A DNA stretch of 64,000 bases from assembly GCF_003718715.1 (NCBI RefSeq), contig NZ_CP033465.1, positions 434,001-498,000 on the forward strand, written 5' to 3'. A program made the position numbers and the translations under genes. This document shows positions 27,180 through 36,436 of this stretch, in pieces. Positions within the stretch are counted from its first letter, which is position 1. Each line of letters begins with the position of its first letter. The stretch comes from Clostridium sp. JN-1. GTDB taxonomy: Bacteria > Bacillota > Clostridia > Clostridiales > Clostridiaceae. The notes under the pieces were generated by a model. That model saw nothing but the letters and a program-made list of their open reading frames with translations. It searched no databases and had not been told where the DNA came from.

Positions 27180-27722
27180 ATGGACGATATTACTAAGTGC
27201 ATTGATCTTATGAGAAAGCAGCGTCATGATTTTATGAATGATTTTCAAATTATATATGGATATTTACAAATTAATGATGTTGATAGGGCAGTTAATTACT
27301 TGGAAAAGCTAAGTAAAGAAAATATAGTTATAAGTTCTATATATGCATTAGGAGACAATTATTTTGGATTTTGTTTCGAGCAAAATATAAAGTCTATTAT
27401 ACAAAAAGAATATTCAGTAGAAGCCAATGTAGAAATAGAGAAATTTTACAAGAAATTTTTTGAAAAAGATTATATCAAAAAAAATAATTTAGTAAAGAAT
27501 ATATTTAGTAGTTTTGAAAATAATAGCGTTAAGTATATTTATATATATATTTTTGAAGACAAACTAGGGCAAAGTTTTCTCATATCGAATAATGAAAGTT
27601 TGATTGATGAATTAAATTGGATGGAAAATTGGGACTCTATGGATGTAGGTATTGAAGAACTAAAATTACATAAATGTAGTTATGAAAATAATTTAGGATA
27701 TAGGGTTACATTTTTATTATAA
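27180..27722 (+). CDS. Spo0B-like protein
   Basis: A 180-residue protein whose first 60 residues (LMRKQRHDFMNDFQIIYGYLQINDVDRAVNYL) match the Spo0B/sensor-kinase dimerisation helix, with the phospho-accepting His of RHDFMN near residue 16. The remainder resembles a degenerate ATPase-like domain. It lies between rpmA and obg, where spo0B sits in Bacillus. Clostridia are thought to phosphorylate Spo0A directly, so the function here is open. Confidence 0.7.
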   Translation: MDDITKCIDLMRKQRHDFMNDFQIIYGYLQINDVDRAVNYLEKLSKENIVISSIYALGDNYFGFCFEQNIKSIIQKEYSVEANVEIEKFYKKFFEKDYIKKNNLVKNIFSSFENNSVKYIYIYIFEDKLGQSFLISNNESLIDELNWMENWDSMDVGIEELKLHKCSYENNLGYRVTFLL

Positions 27723-27740
27723 AAAGAGGAGTTGGAAATA

Positions 27741-29015
27741 GTGTTTGTTGATACAGCAAGGATATTTGTAAAATCAGGTGATGGTGGGGATGGATCTATT
27801 TCTTTTAGAAGAGAAAAATATGTTCCATTTGGAGGACCTGATGGTGGTGATGGAGGCAGAGGCGGCGATGTTGTATTAGTTGCAAGTTCTAATATGACAA
27901 CACTTTTGGATTTTGCATATAGGAAAAAATATAAAGCAGAAGATGGTGGAAATGGTTCTGGCTCTAAGTGTTTTGGAAAAAATGGAGAAAATTTATATAT
28001 AAAAGTTCCAATTGGAACTGTAGTAAGAGATGTGAATACAAATAAAATAATGGCAGATTTATCACATAATGAAGATAAGTGTATAGTAGCCAAAGGCGGC
28101 AGAAGTGGAAGAGGGAATGTTAGATTTACTACTTCTACAAGGCAAGCACCTGATTTTGCAGAGCCTGGAATGCCTGGAGAAGAAAGGCTTATATCTTTAG
28201 AACTAAAAGTCCTTGCTGATGTAGGATTAGTTGGATTTCCAAACGTAGGGAAGTCTACTTTGCTGTCTGTAGTAACTAAAGCAAAACCTAAAATAGCAAA
28301 TTACCATTTTACTACTCTAAATCCTAATTTGGGAGTAGTTGATATTCCGAAGATAACAAGTTTTGTAATAGCCGATATTCCTGGAATAATAGAAGGTGCT
28401 TCAGAGGGTGTTGGATTAGGTATTCAATTTTTGAGACATATTGAAAGAACTAGGTTGTTAATTCATGTTGTCGATATTTCTGGAGTAGAAGGAAGAGATC
28501 CATTTGAGGACTTTTTAAAGATAAATGAAGAGTTGAAAAAGTATGATGTAAAATTGTGGGATAGACCTCAGATAATTGCTGCAAATAAGGCTGATATGCT
28601 GTATGACGAACAAGCATTTCAAGACTTTAAACAAAAAGTTTCAAAATTAGGATATGATAAAGTATTTAAGATATCTGCTGCTACAAAACAAGGCGTAGAT
28701 GAGCTTATGAAAGAAGCAGCTAGAATGCTAAGCTTAATTCCTATTACAGATACTGAAATACCAGAGAATGAAAAGTTTGTACCTGAGGAAAAAAGATTTA
28801 CATATACAATAAGAAAAGAAGAGGATATGTATATTGTAGAGGGAAGTTTTGTAGACAGATTGCTTGCAAGTGTAAATGTAAATGATGCAGATGATTTAAG
28901 ATACTTCCACAAGGTACTTAAAAATAAGGGAGTACTTAATGAACTTAAAGATATGGGAATAAAAGATGGGGATACCGTAGTTTTAAATGACTTCCAATTT
29001 GAATATATGTTGTAA
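27741..29015 (+). CDS. obg: GTPase Obg
   Basis: 424 residues. The glycine-rich Obg fold ([32 protein letters not shown]) is followed by a G domain with GFPNVGKST (P-loop), [16 protein letters not shown] (G3) and NKAD (G4). A C-terminal OCT domain extends from about residue 345. It is a ribosome-assembly and stress GTPase. GTG at 27741 follows AAGAGGAG; homologues start MFxDTAKI. Confidence 0.96.
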   Translation: MFVDTARIFVKSGDGGDGSISFRREKYVPFGGPDGGDGGRGGDVVLVASSNMTTLLDFAYRKKYKAEDGGNGSGSKCFGKNGENLYIKVPIGTVVRDVNTNKIMADLSHNEDKCIVAKGGRSGRGNVRFTTSTRQAPDFAEPGMPGEERLISLELKVLADVGLVGFPNVGKSTLLSVVTKAKPKIANYHFTTLNPNLGVVDIPKITSFVIADIPGIIEGASEGVGLGIQFLRHIERTRLLIHVVDISGVEGRDPFEDFLKINEELKKYDVKLWDRPQIIAANKADMLYDEQAFQDFKQKVSKLGYDKVFKISAATKQGVDELMKEAARMLSLIPITDTEIPENEKFVPEEKRFTYTIRKEEDMYIVEGSFVDRLLASVNVNDADDLRYFHKVLKNKGVLNELKDMGIKDGDTVVLNDFQFEYML

Positions 29016-29058
29016 TGAAATTATTATTTTAAGTGATTGACATAGGAGAGATAGTTAT

Positions 29059-29667
29059 ATGATTAAAAAGGCTATTTTTGGAGGCACTTTTGATCCTATT
29101 CACAATGGACATTTACATATAGCCTACGAAGCTTTATATAAATTAGATTTAGATAAAGTTATATTTGTACCTTCTAGCAATCCACCGCATAAATTAGATG
29201 AAAATATAACAGAAGTAAACTTAAGATATGAAATGGTAAAAATGGCTGTAAGCCAAGAAAAGAGCTTTTGCGTAAGTGACTATGAAATAAAGAATGATAA
29301 TTTGAGCTATACGTATAAAACTCTTGAATATTTCAATGAATTAGAAAAAGATACAAAGTGGTATTTTATAACTGGTGTGGATTGTCTTATGGACATAGAA
29401 GGTTGGAAAAACTATGAACAAGTTTTAAAATTATGTAATTTTGTAACCTTTAATAGACCAGGATATTTAATAGATGATATAAAAAGAAAAAAATATGAGT
29501 TGGAAAAAAAGTATGATAGTAATATAATATTTTTAGATATACCTCTCTTAGATATATCTTCAACTAACATAAGAAAGTTAATACAAATGGATAGAAATGT
29601 AAGTTACTTATTACCATGTAATGTTTATAACATGATAAAAAAATTAGGCTTATATAAAAATAAATAG
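29059..29667 (+). CDS. nadD: Nicotinate-nucleotide adenylyltransferase
   Basis: 202 residues with GGTFDPIHNGHLHIA (nucleotidyltransferase HxGH motif) and SSTNIRKL near the end (the ISSTxIR motif). Catalyses NaMN to NaAD in NAD synthesis. It directly follows obg; the yhbY gene usually between them in clostridia is absent. Confidence 0.95.
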   Translation: MIKKAIFGGTFDPIHNGHLHIAYEALYKLDLDKVIFVPSSNPPHKLDENITEVNLRYEMVKMAVSQEKSFCVSDYEIKNDNLSYTYKTLEYFNELEKDTKWYFITGVDCLMDIEGWKNYEQVLKLCNFVTFNRPGYLIDDIKRKKYELEKKYDSNIIFLDIPLLDISSTNIRKLIQMDRNVSYLLPCNVYNMIKKLGLYKNK

Positions 29668-29692
29668 TTGTTATAGTTTTGGAGTGATTAGG

Positions 29693-30262
29693 GTGTGGAG
29701 TGAAGATCAAATCATAGATTATTTAAAAGATAATCTTAAAGATGCAAGGTATGAACATAGTTTAAGTGTAAGAGATACTGCAGTTAAACTTGCAGAAATT
29801 TATGGCGCAGATATTGAAAAGGCTAGGATTGCTGGTCTCTCACATGATTGTGCTAAGAACATGAGTAATGATGATTTATTAAGTATAGCACTTTCGCATA
29901 ATATAAATGTGGATAATGTATATAAGGAAAATCCAAAGTTATTACATGGATTTATTGGTGCTGTGGTTGCAAAAGAAAAAATGGGAATAGAAGATGAAGA
30001 GATTTTAAGTTCAATTGCATATCATACAACCGGAAAAAGGGATATGAATCTTCTTGAAAAAATTATATACATAGCAGATTATGTAGAACCATTAAGAAAT
30101 TTTCCGGGAGTAGATAATTTGAGAAAAGAAGTTACATATGACTTAAATAAGGCAATGCTTATGGCTTTTAACAATACAATCAAATATGTCATTGAAAAAG
30201 AGCAACTTCTTCACGTAAATACTATAGAAGGAAGAAATTACATATTGTATAACAGCAAATAA
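29693..30262 (+). CDS. yqeK: HD-domain hydrolase YqeK (Ap4A hydrolase)
   Basis: 189 residues. YEHSLSVRDTAVKLA carries the first His, LSHDCAKN the HD pair, and HTTG with IADYVEP the later metal ligands. YqeK enzymes cleave diadenosine tetraphosphate symmetrically. Start at GTG 29693 (8 bases after GGAG) is preferred to GTG 29684, which has no ribosome site. The lytR-rsfS genes often found next are not present. Confidence 0.92.
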   Translation: MWSEDQIIDYLKDNLKDARYEHSLSVRDTAVKLAEIYGADIEKARIAGLSHDCAKNMSNDDLLSIALSHNINVDNVYKENPKLLHGFIGAVVAKEKMGIEDEEILSSIAYHTTGKRDMNLLEKIIYIADYVEPLRNFPGVDNLRKEVTYDLNKAMLMAFNNTIKYVIEKEQLLHVNTIEGRNYILYNSK

Positions 30263-30265
30263 ACT

Positions 30266-30303
30266 ATTATCAAAAATGATAATTAATTATTATTTTTGAT
30301 AAT
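30266..30303 (+). terminator. Terminator after yqeK
   Basis: A 12-bp stem (ATTATCAAAAAT/ATTTTTGATAAT). AT-rich, ends the obg-nadD-yqeK transcript. Confidence 0.6.
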
Positions 30304-30465
30304 TAGTGTATTGTAAAAATGTATATTAAACACTAAATAACACGCATTTTAGCTTAAAAGATCATATTAACTACTTATTGGCATAGAACTTGCTTTGCTA
30401 TATAAGTACAATTTAATTATAAATTTTAAATATGATTTAATTATAAATTTTAGGAGGGTTTAATT

Positions 30466-30846
30466 ATGAAAAAAGAAATAATAAGTACAAATAAGGCACC
30501 AGGAGCTGTTGGACCTTATTCACAAGCTGTTAAGGCAGGAAATTTTTTATTTACATCAGGTCAAATACCACTAGATCCATCAACTGGTGAATTGGTATCA
30601 GGTGACGTAAAAAAAGCTGCAGAAAGATCTTTAGAGAACATAAAAGCTTTACTAGAGGAGGCAGGTACATCTTTTGATAAAGTTGTAAAAACAACTGTCT
30701 ATGTAAAGAATATGAGTGATTTTGGAGCTGTAAATGAAGTTTATGCAAAGTATTTCCAAAAGGATATGCCAGCTAGATCTTGTGTAGAAGTAAAACTTCC
30801 AAAAGATGCACTAGTTGAAGTTGAAGTAATTGCACTTTTAGACTAG
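30466..30846 (+). CDS. ridA: RidA family reactive-enamine deaminase
   Basis: 126 residues: [28 protein letters not shown] and [20 protein letters not shown] (the arginine and C-terminal signature). Hydrolyses 2-aminoacrylate and related enamines. GGAGGG site, own promoter region and terminator. Confidence 0.95.
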   Translation: MKKEIISTNKAPGAVGPYSQAVKAGNFLFTSGQIPLDPSTGELVSGDVKKAAERSLENIKALLEEAGTSFDKVVKTTVYVKNMSDFGAVNEVYAKYFQKDMPARSCVEVKLPKDALVEVEVIALLD

Positions 30847-30854
30847 AATTTATT

Positions 30855-30884
30855 ACCCTATATAAGTTTCAACTTATATAGGGT
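30855..30884 (+). terminator. Terminator after ridA
   Basis: A perfect 14-bp stem (ACCCTATATAAGTT/AACTTATATAGGGT) with a 2-base nominal loop, then TTT. Confidence 0.8.
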
Positions 30885-30938
30885 TTCTACGTTTTAGCAA
30901 TCATTTTTTAATTTATATTTAGTAAAAGGAGCTTTTTT

Positions 30939-31841
30939 ATGCAGGAAAATAGTCTTATATTTGAGGTTGATAAATATAACGAGGGTACGAAATTAAGGCA
31001 ATATTTAAAAACTGTATGTAAGTTATCAAGCAGACTTATAAAAGGTGCAGCATTGGATAAAAGAATAATGGTAAATAATGAAGTTGTAAGACTTAATTAT
31101 GTTGTAAAGGCAAATGATAAGATAAACATTGATTTACCTAAAAAGGAAGAACAAAATATAGAACCTGAAAAGATGGATATAGATGTCGTATATGAAGATA
31201 TGGATATTATAGTTGTAAATAAGAGACCTGGAATGGTTGTACACCCTACTAAGAGCTACCAAAGTGGTACGCTGGCAAATGGTCTTCTTTATTACTTTAG
31301 GGAAAATGGAGAACAATGTATAGTTAGATTGGTAAGCAGATTGGATATGAATACTTCAGGTCTTATCATAGTTGCAAAGAATCAATTTTCACATATGGCA
31401 TTATCTCGAGATATGCACAGCGATGATTTTGAGAAGAGTTATCTTGCAGTAGTGCATGGTAATCTGCCGAAAAAGAGTGGAGTAATTGATCTTCCAATTT
31501 ATAAAACTGAAGATGGAAGTATAAAAAGAGTTGTAGATGAAAGAGGACAAAAAAGTATAACTTGTTATGAAGTTGTTAATAGCTTTAACGGCGGAGACTT
31601 GGTAAAGCTTACATTAAAGACAGGTAGAACACATCAAATAAGAGTGCATATGTCGCACATTGGATATCCTCTTTATGGAGATGATTTATATTGTAATGAA
31701 GACGATACAAAGTACATAAACAGGCAGGCACTTCATGCTTACAAGTTAAAATTTCCTCATCCAAGAACAGGAAAAGAATTGAGCTTAGAAATAGGACTGC
31801 CAGAAGATATAAAAAGTTTAATAGATAAAATAAAATTTTGA
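30939..31841 (+). CDS. RluD-type pseudouridine synthase
   Basis: 300 residues with an N-terminal S4-like RNA-binding domain (residues 12-75) and an RluA/RluD catalytic domain. The catalytic aspartate is in RLVSRLDMNTSGLIIVAK. GRTHQIRVHMSHIGYPLYGD and LHAYKLKFPHP are the other motifs. Probable target is 23S rRNA, but the exact uridine cannot be assigned among paralogues. Confidence 0.92.
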   Translation: MQENSLIFEVDKYNEGTKLRQYLKTVCKLSSRLIKGAALDKRIMVNNEVVRLNYVVKANDKINIDLPKKEEQNIEPEKMDIDVVYEDMDIIVVNKRPGMVVHPTKSYQSGTLANGLLYYFRENGEQCIVRLVSRLDMNTSGLIIVAKNQFSHMALSRDMHSDDFEKSYLAVVHGNLPKKSGVIDLPIYKTEDGSIKRVVDERGQKSITCYEVVNSFNGGDLVKLTLKTGRTHQIRVHMSHIGYPLYGDDLYCNEDDTKYINRQALHAYKLKFPHPRTGKELSLEIGLPEDIKSLIDKIKF

Positions 31842-31864
31842 TAAGCTTAAGTTATCAAAATTTT
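31832..31864. terminator. Bidirectional terminator between convergent genes
   Basis: AAAATTTTGATA pairs with TATCAAAATTTT. It overlaps the last codons of the pseudouridine synthase and serves the dac gene from the other side. Confidence 0.8.
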
Positions 31865-31894
31865 ATTTTAACATATTCTAAATTTTAAGGTCAC

Positions 31895-33112
31895 TTATTT
31901 TGAAAGATGAAATTTTTTAAAAGTATATACTGCTGCTCCTAAAATTATTAATCCAGCAGGAATTAAGTACGTTAATTTAACATGTAACCCTGGGATTAAT
32001 GTTGACTGCATTGCTTGTTTAAAATTATGGTCTGTACCACTTTTTAAATTTAGCGTTCCTATGCTTTTGTTATTTAAAAGAATATTTCCAGCTGCGACAG
32101 TATCACCCTTATTGAAAAATTTTAAATTCAAGTTTTGATTTTTTAATTTAAAGTTAGGTATATGATTATCTGTCTTTGATTTTATATAGTAAAAATCAGA
32201 AGCTGCTAAAAGTGGAACTGTCAAGCCTCTATTATTGTATGTAGTTACTAAATCGCCTTTTGAATATAATTTTACCCAATCAAAGTTGTCAAAACCATAA
32301 TTGAACAAGGCTATAGAATCTGGAAAAAAGGTCTTATTCTTATCATGTAACAAAGCAACTATAAGTGTTCTGCCGTTTCGCGTTGCACAAGCTACATAAG
32401 AATGAAATGATTGAACCGTATATCCAGTTTTACCGCCAATACAACCAGGATAATAAAAATTAGATGACTTTTGTATTAATTTATTTTCATTCCAAAGTGG
32501 TCTTGCATGAGGAAATTTATTTGTTGATGGTATCGAGTAAAAACTAGTAGCAGCAATTTTTACATAGTCAGGTTTTTTTGAAAGTTCCCTCATTATAAGT
32601 GCTAAATCTCTCGCTGAAGTTTTATGTTTATCATTAAATAAACCACTTGGATTTACGAAATTTGTATCTTTACATCCTAATTCAAGGGCTCTTTTATTCA
32701 TTGCAACTGCAAATTTATCACATGAACCACTGATGTATTCGGCAAGTGCTTCGGCACAATCATTACCGGAAACTAACATAAGTCCATATAAAAGATCTCT
32801 TACCTTTATTTCTTCACCTTCATATAGATAAATTTTACTTCCATCAGCTAGTGGAGGGTTTTTACCAATTGTTACAACATCATCTAAATTACAGCTTTCC
32901 AATGTTAAAAGTGCTGTCATTAATTTTGTAGTAGAGGCTGGTGGATAAGCAGCATCTTCATTTTTCCCATATAAAAGAGTTCCTGTTGCCGCATCCATAA
33001 TAACTGCACTGTCTGCTGATACAGATGGTGGATCGTTATTTGCTTGAACTTTATAAGAAAGTTCTGCAAATACTATAAAAAAACATACAAAAAAGGTTAA
33101 AAATTTTTTCAT
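31895..33112 (-). CDS. D-alanyl-D-alanine carboxypeptidase (DacA-type)
   Basis: 405 residues, secreted (signal peptide to about residue 24, KVQA). Active-site motifs are STTK (S60-K63), SGN in VSGNDCAEAL and KTG in GGKTGYT. A C-terminal beta domain follows, then a membrane anchor (LIPAGLIILGAAVYTF). It trims peptidoglycan pentapeptides outside the membrane. Clostridia have several DacA/DacF paralogues, so no specific symbol is given. Confidence 0.93.
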   Translation of the reverse strand: MKKFLTFFVCFFIVFAELSYKVQANNDPPSVSADSAVIMDAATGTLLYGKNEDAAYPPASTTKLMTALLTLESCNLDDVVTIGKNPPLADGSKIYLYEGEEIKVRDLLYGLMLVSGNDCAEALAEYISGSCDKFAVAMNKRALELGCKDTNFVNPSGLFNDKHKTSARDLALIMRELSKKPDYVKIAATSFYSIPSTNKFPHARPLWNENKLIQKSSNFYYPGCIGGKTGYTVQSFHSYVACATRNGRTLIVALLHDKNKTFFPDSIALFNYGFDNFDWVKLYSKGDLVTTYNNRGLTVPLLAASDFYYIKSKTDNHIPNFKLKNQNLNLKFFNKGDTVAAGNILLNNKSIGTLNLKSGTDHNFKQAMQSTLIPGLHVKLTYLIPAGLIILGAAVYTFKKFHLSK

Positions 33113-33239
33113 TCTTGCCTCCTAACGCATCAATATTAATAATTATATCAAAAAACTTAAGTTTGTGCGACAGAATTTCAAAAAAGCTGTCAATAATGTA
33201 AATAGTAAAGATAAAAATTTATAACAAGGAGGAATTATT

Positions 33240-33851
33240 ATAGATAAAAAGAAAAAAATAATAGGTTCTGTAGTTATTTTAGTTATATTTTTAACCTTTT
33301 TAATAGCAGGCTATTTTATATCAAAACCAAGCAAAGAGGTTAATACCAAAGAGGTTTTTAATGAGATTTCGACTGACAAAAGTGTTAATCATAACGAGGA
33401 AAATAAGAGTATAACTGCCTATATAAACGGCGAAGTAAAAAATCCAGGTGTATATAAGATGAAATCTGATAGTAGAATTCAAGACTTGGTTAAAGCTGCA
33501 GGCGGATCTACTGAAAGTGCAAATACATTAAAATTAAATTTAGCTAAAAAGTTAAAAGATGAAGATTATATATATGTAGAAAAGAAGACAAATACTCCAA
33601 GTGATCTACAAGTTCAGTCTTCTACAGGAAGTTCAACCGGAAGTTCAAGTGATAATCAAAAGATTAATATAAATTCAGCATCAAAGGAAGAACTTAAAAA
33701 AATTCCTGGAATAGGAGATATAACGGCTCAGAAAATAATAGATTATAGGGAGGAAAATGGGGGATTTAAGACTATTCAAGACCTTAAAAAGGTTGGCAGA
33801 ATTGGTGATAAGACATTAGAAAAGATAAAAGACAAGATAGATGTTAGTTAA
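33240..33851 (+). CDS. comEA: ComEA-like competence protein with non-canonical start
   Basis: The frame encodes a membrane anchor (IIGSVVILVIFLTFLIAGYF), a SLBB domain (ITAYINGEVKNPGVYKM...), a Ser/Gly linker and two helix-hairpin-helix motifs (LKKIPGIGDITAQKIIDYR; LKKVGRIGDKTLEKIK), the ComEA DNA-binding layout. The only ribosome site (AAGGAGG, 33226-33232) is followed by ATT ATT ATA GAT, with no ATG, GTG or TTG. The start is thus probably ATA at 33240, or the start codon has mutated. The first internal ATG (33459) would remove the anchor and half the SLBB domain. Confidence 0.75.
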   Translation: MDKKKKIIGSVVILVIFLTFLIAGYFISKPSKEVNTKEVFNEISTDKSVNHNEENKSITAYINGEVKNPGVYKMKSDSRIQDLVKAAGGSTESANTLKLNLAKKLKDEDYIYVEKKTNTPSDLQVQSSTGSSTGSSSDNQKININSASKEELKKIPGIGDITAQKIIDYREENGGFKTIQDLKKVGRIGDKTLEKIKDKIDVS

Positions 33852-33931
33852 AGTTTTTATACTCAATTGCCAATATACTAAAAATTGTTATATAATGAAA
33901 GCTGTAAATTTAAAATGAGAGGTGTATTATT

Positions 33932-34969
33932 ATGTCTATAAGCACAAAACTTACAGAGCTCACAAGGACCTCTGGATGAGCTGCTAAAATAGGGCCGGAG
34001 ACCCTTTCAAATATATTAAATAAAATACCTAAAATGCATGATGAAAATTTGATAGTTGGTATTGAAACATCAGATGATGCTGCAGTTTATAAATTAAATG
34101 ATGATACAGCTGTAATACAAACACTGGATTTTTTTACTCCGGTAGTTGATGATCCATATACTTTTGGACAAATAGCAGCAGCTAACTCATTGAGTGATGT
34201 GTATGCCATGGGAGGAATACCAAAAGTAGCACTTAATATTGTTTGCTTTCCATCGTGTTTATCAACAGATGTTTTAGGTGAAATTTTAAGAGGTGGAGCT
34301 GACAAGGTAATAGAATCAGGGGCAGTAGTTATAGGAGGTCATACTGTTGATGATAATGAGCCTAAATATGGTTTGTCTGTAATGGGAACTGTAAATCCAA
34401 ACAAGATACTTAGAAATTATGGCTCAAAGGTTGGGGACATAGTTATAGTTACAAAGCCGCTTGGAACAGGTATAGTAAATGCTGCTATAAAGGGTAAAGT
34501 AGTTTCGGAAAGTGCATATATTGAAGCTGTAAAGATTATGTCTGCCTTAAATAAGTATGCTGGGGAAATAATAGCAAAGCATGATATTACAGCATGTACA
34601 GATATAACTGGTTTTGGACTAATGGGACATTCGTACGAAATGGCGTCTGCATCCAATGTTACATTAAAACTTCATTCAAGTAATATACCATATATAAAAG
34701 AAGCAGAAGAATATGCAAAGATGGGTCTTGTACCAGCAGGATGCTATAATAATAGAAAACATATAGATGGAAAATTTGAATTTAAAAACGTACCTGAATG
34801 GATTCAAGATATCACGTTTGATCCACAAACTTCCGGCGGACTCATGATTACATGTTCTGAAAAAGAAGGTAGTAAAATCATGGGTGAATTATCAGGTTTA
34901 GAACTAAAATCAAGTATTATAGGAGAAGTTATTCCAAAGCAAGATAATAAGTTCTTAATAGTAGATTAA
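33932..34969 (+). CDS. selD: Selenide, water dikinase, selenocysteine-containing
   Basis: Makes selenophosphate, the selenium donor for tRNA-Sec. The frame from ATG 33932 (GAGGTG upstream) contains an in-frame TGA at 33977-33979, codon 16, in [14 protein letters not shown], the place of the catalytic Cys/Sec of SelD. Downstream the frame is open to 34969 (345 codons) with intact SelD motifs ([41 protein letters not shown]). The true product is a selenoprotein; ordinary gene callers would start it at an internal ATG. Confidence 0.95.
33977..34012 (+). promoter_or_regulatory. Bacterial SECIS element of selD
   Basis: Beginning 11 bases after the UGA, AGGG (33991-33994) pairs with CCCT (34002-34005) around loop CCGGAGA, the place and size expected for the SelB-recruiting hairpin. 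Confidence 0.7.
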
Positions 34970-35006
34970 GCAGCTAAATAATTGCTCCTTAAGGAGGATT
35001 TTTATT

Positions 35007-36389
35007 ATGTTAAAAAAAGATTTGCTTAGAAAATTGCCTAAAATAGATCAAATGTTAAGTGAAGCTGTTGTACAAGAACAACTGAAGTATATGCCAAGAA
35101 CAATAGTTATAGAATCACTTAGAAAATCAATTGACAATTACAGAAGCTTGATATTAAAAGAACAAATAGTACAATTTGAAGATAAGGATATATTAAGGGA
35201 ATTTTTAAATATAGTAGATGATGTTAAAGGAAGCAATTTTAAAAAATTAATAAATGCAACTGGTGTAATAATACATACTAATTTGGGAAGATCAATATTA
35301 GCAAAGGGAGCTTTAGATAATGTAATAAATGTGGCACAAAATTATAGTAATTTAGAGTATGATTTAGAAAGTGGTAAAAGGGGATCAAGGTATAGTCATG
35401 TAGAGGAACTTATAAAAAAGGTCACTGGAGCAGAAGCTGCTTTGGTAGTAAATAATAATGCAGCTGGAATTATGCTGGCCTTAAATACATTGTGTAAAAA
35501 TAAAGAAGCAATCGTGTCTCGTGGACAACTCGTTGAAATAGGGGGATCATTTAGAATTCCAGATGTCATGGCTTTTAGCGGAGCTTCTTTAGTGGAAGTT
35601 GGAACTACAAATAGAACTCATTTATATGATTATGAAAATGCTGTAAGTGAAAATACTGGAGTTTTTCTAAAGGTGCATACTTCTAATTTTAAAATATTGG
35701 GTTTTACAGAAGGTGTTGATTTAGACAGTTTAGTTAAACTAAGTTTGGAAAAGTCGGTTCCAATCATAGAAGACATAGGAAGTGGAACTTTAATTGACTT
35801 TTCAAAATATGGTTTTACATATGAACCTATGGTTCAAGAAAGCTTAAAACGTGGAGTTGATGTAGTAACTTTTAGTGGTGATAAAATGCTGGGTGGTCCG
35901 CAAGCTGGAATAATAGTTGGAAAGAAAAAATATATAGATAAAATGAAAAGCAATCAATTAACAAGGGCACTTAGAATTGATAAGATGACACTGGCAGCGC
36001 TAGAAGGTACCTTGAAGTATTATTTGGATGAAAAAGAAGCAGTGGATAAAATACCAACATTGAATATGATATTAAGTGATAAAGACAAGCAGAAAAAAAG
36101 AGCTCAGAGATTGAGAAGAAAGCTTAAAAACAGCACTCACAAATTTGAATTCATAGTAGACTATGACTATTCAATGGTTGGCGGTGGATCAATGCCAGCT
36201 GAGAGAATACCTACATGTATTATAAAGGTGAAAAGTAGTGAAATTAAACCTGAAGAGTTAGAAACTAAACTTAGAAATAATAAGGTACCTATAATAGTCA
36301 GAGTATCAAATGATGAAGTAATAATGGATTTGAGGACTATATTTGATAGAGATTTTGATACAATCGTAGAATCATTTAAAAATATATAA
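35007..36389 (+). CDS. selA: L-seryl-tRNA(Sec) selenium transferase
   Basis: 460 residues, PLP-dependent. It has [30 protein letters not shown] and [13 protein letters not shown] with the PLP lysine (near residue 292). Converts Ser-tRNA-Sec to Sec-tRNA-Sec using selenophosphate from SelD. 37 bases after selD with a GGAGG site: one operon with selD and selB. Confidence 0.97.
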   Translation: MLKKDLLRKLPKIDQMLSEAVVQEQLKYMPRTIVIESLRKSIDNYRSLILKEQIVQFEDKDILREFLNIVDDVKGSNFKKLINATGVIIHTNLGRSILAKGALDNVINVAQNYSNLEYDLESGKRGSRYSHVEELIKKVTGAEAALVVNNNAAGIMLALNTLCKNKEAIVSRGQLVEIGGSFRIPDVMAFSGASLVEVGTTNRTHLYDYENAVSENTGVFLKVHTSNFKILGFTEGVDLDSLVKLSLEKSVPIIEDIGSGTLIDFSKYGFTYEPMVQESLKRGVDVVTFSGDKMLGGPQAGIIVGKKKYIDKMKSNQLTRALRIDKMTLAALEGTLKYYLDEKEAVDKIPTLNMILSDKDKQKKRAQRLRRKLKNSTHKFEFIVDYDYSMVGGGSMPAERIPTCIIKVKSSEIKPEELETKLRNNKVPIIVRVSNDEVIMDLRTIFDRDFDTIVESFKNI

Positions 36390-36436
36390 AATTCACTTTA
36401 AAAATGTTATAGATTAATGGGAAGGTGTGTTGCTGC

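Noticed and set aside
33459-33851. comEA starting at the internal ATG (130 aa)
   Set aside because: That start has no ribosome site and would delete the membrane anchor and part of the SLBB domain, which are encoded in frame upstream.
34034-34969. selD as a 311-residue protein starting at an internal ATG
   Set aside because: The region upstream of that ATG encodes the conserved catalytic segment around an in-frame UGA with a SECIS-like hairpin.
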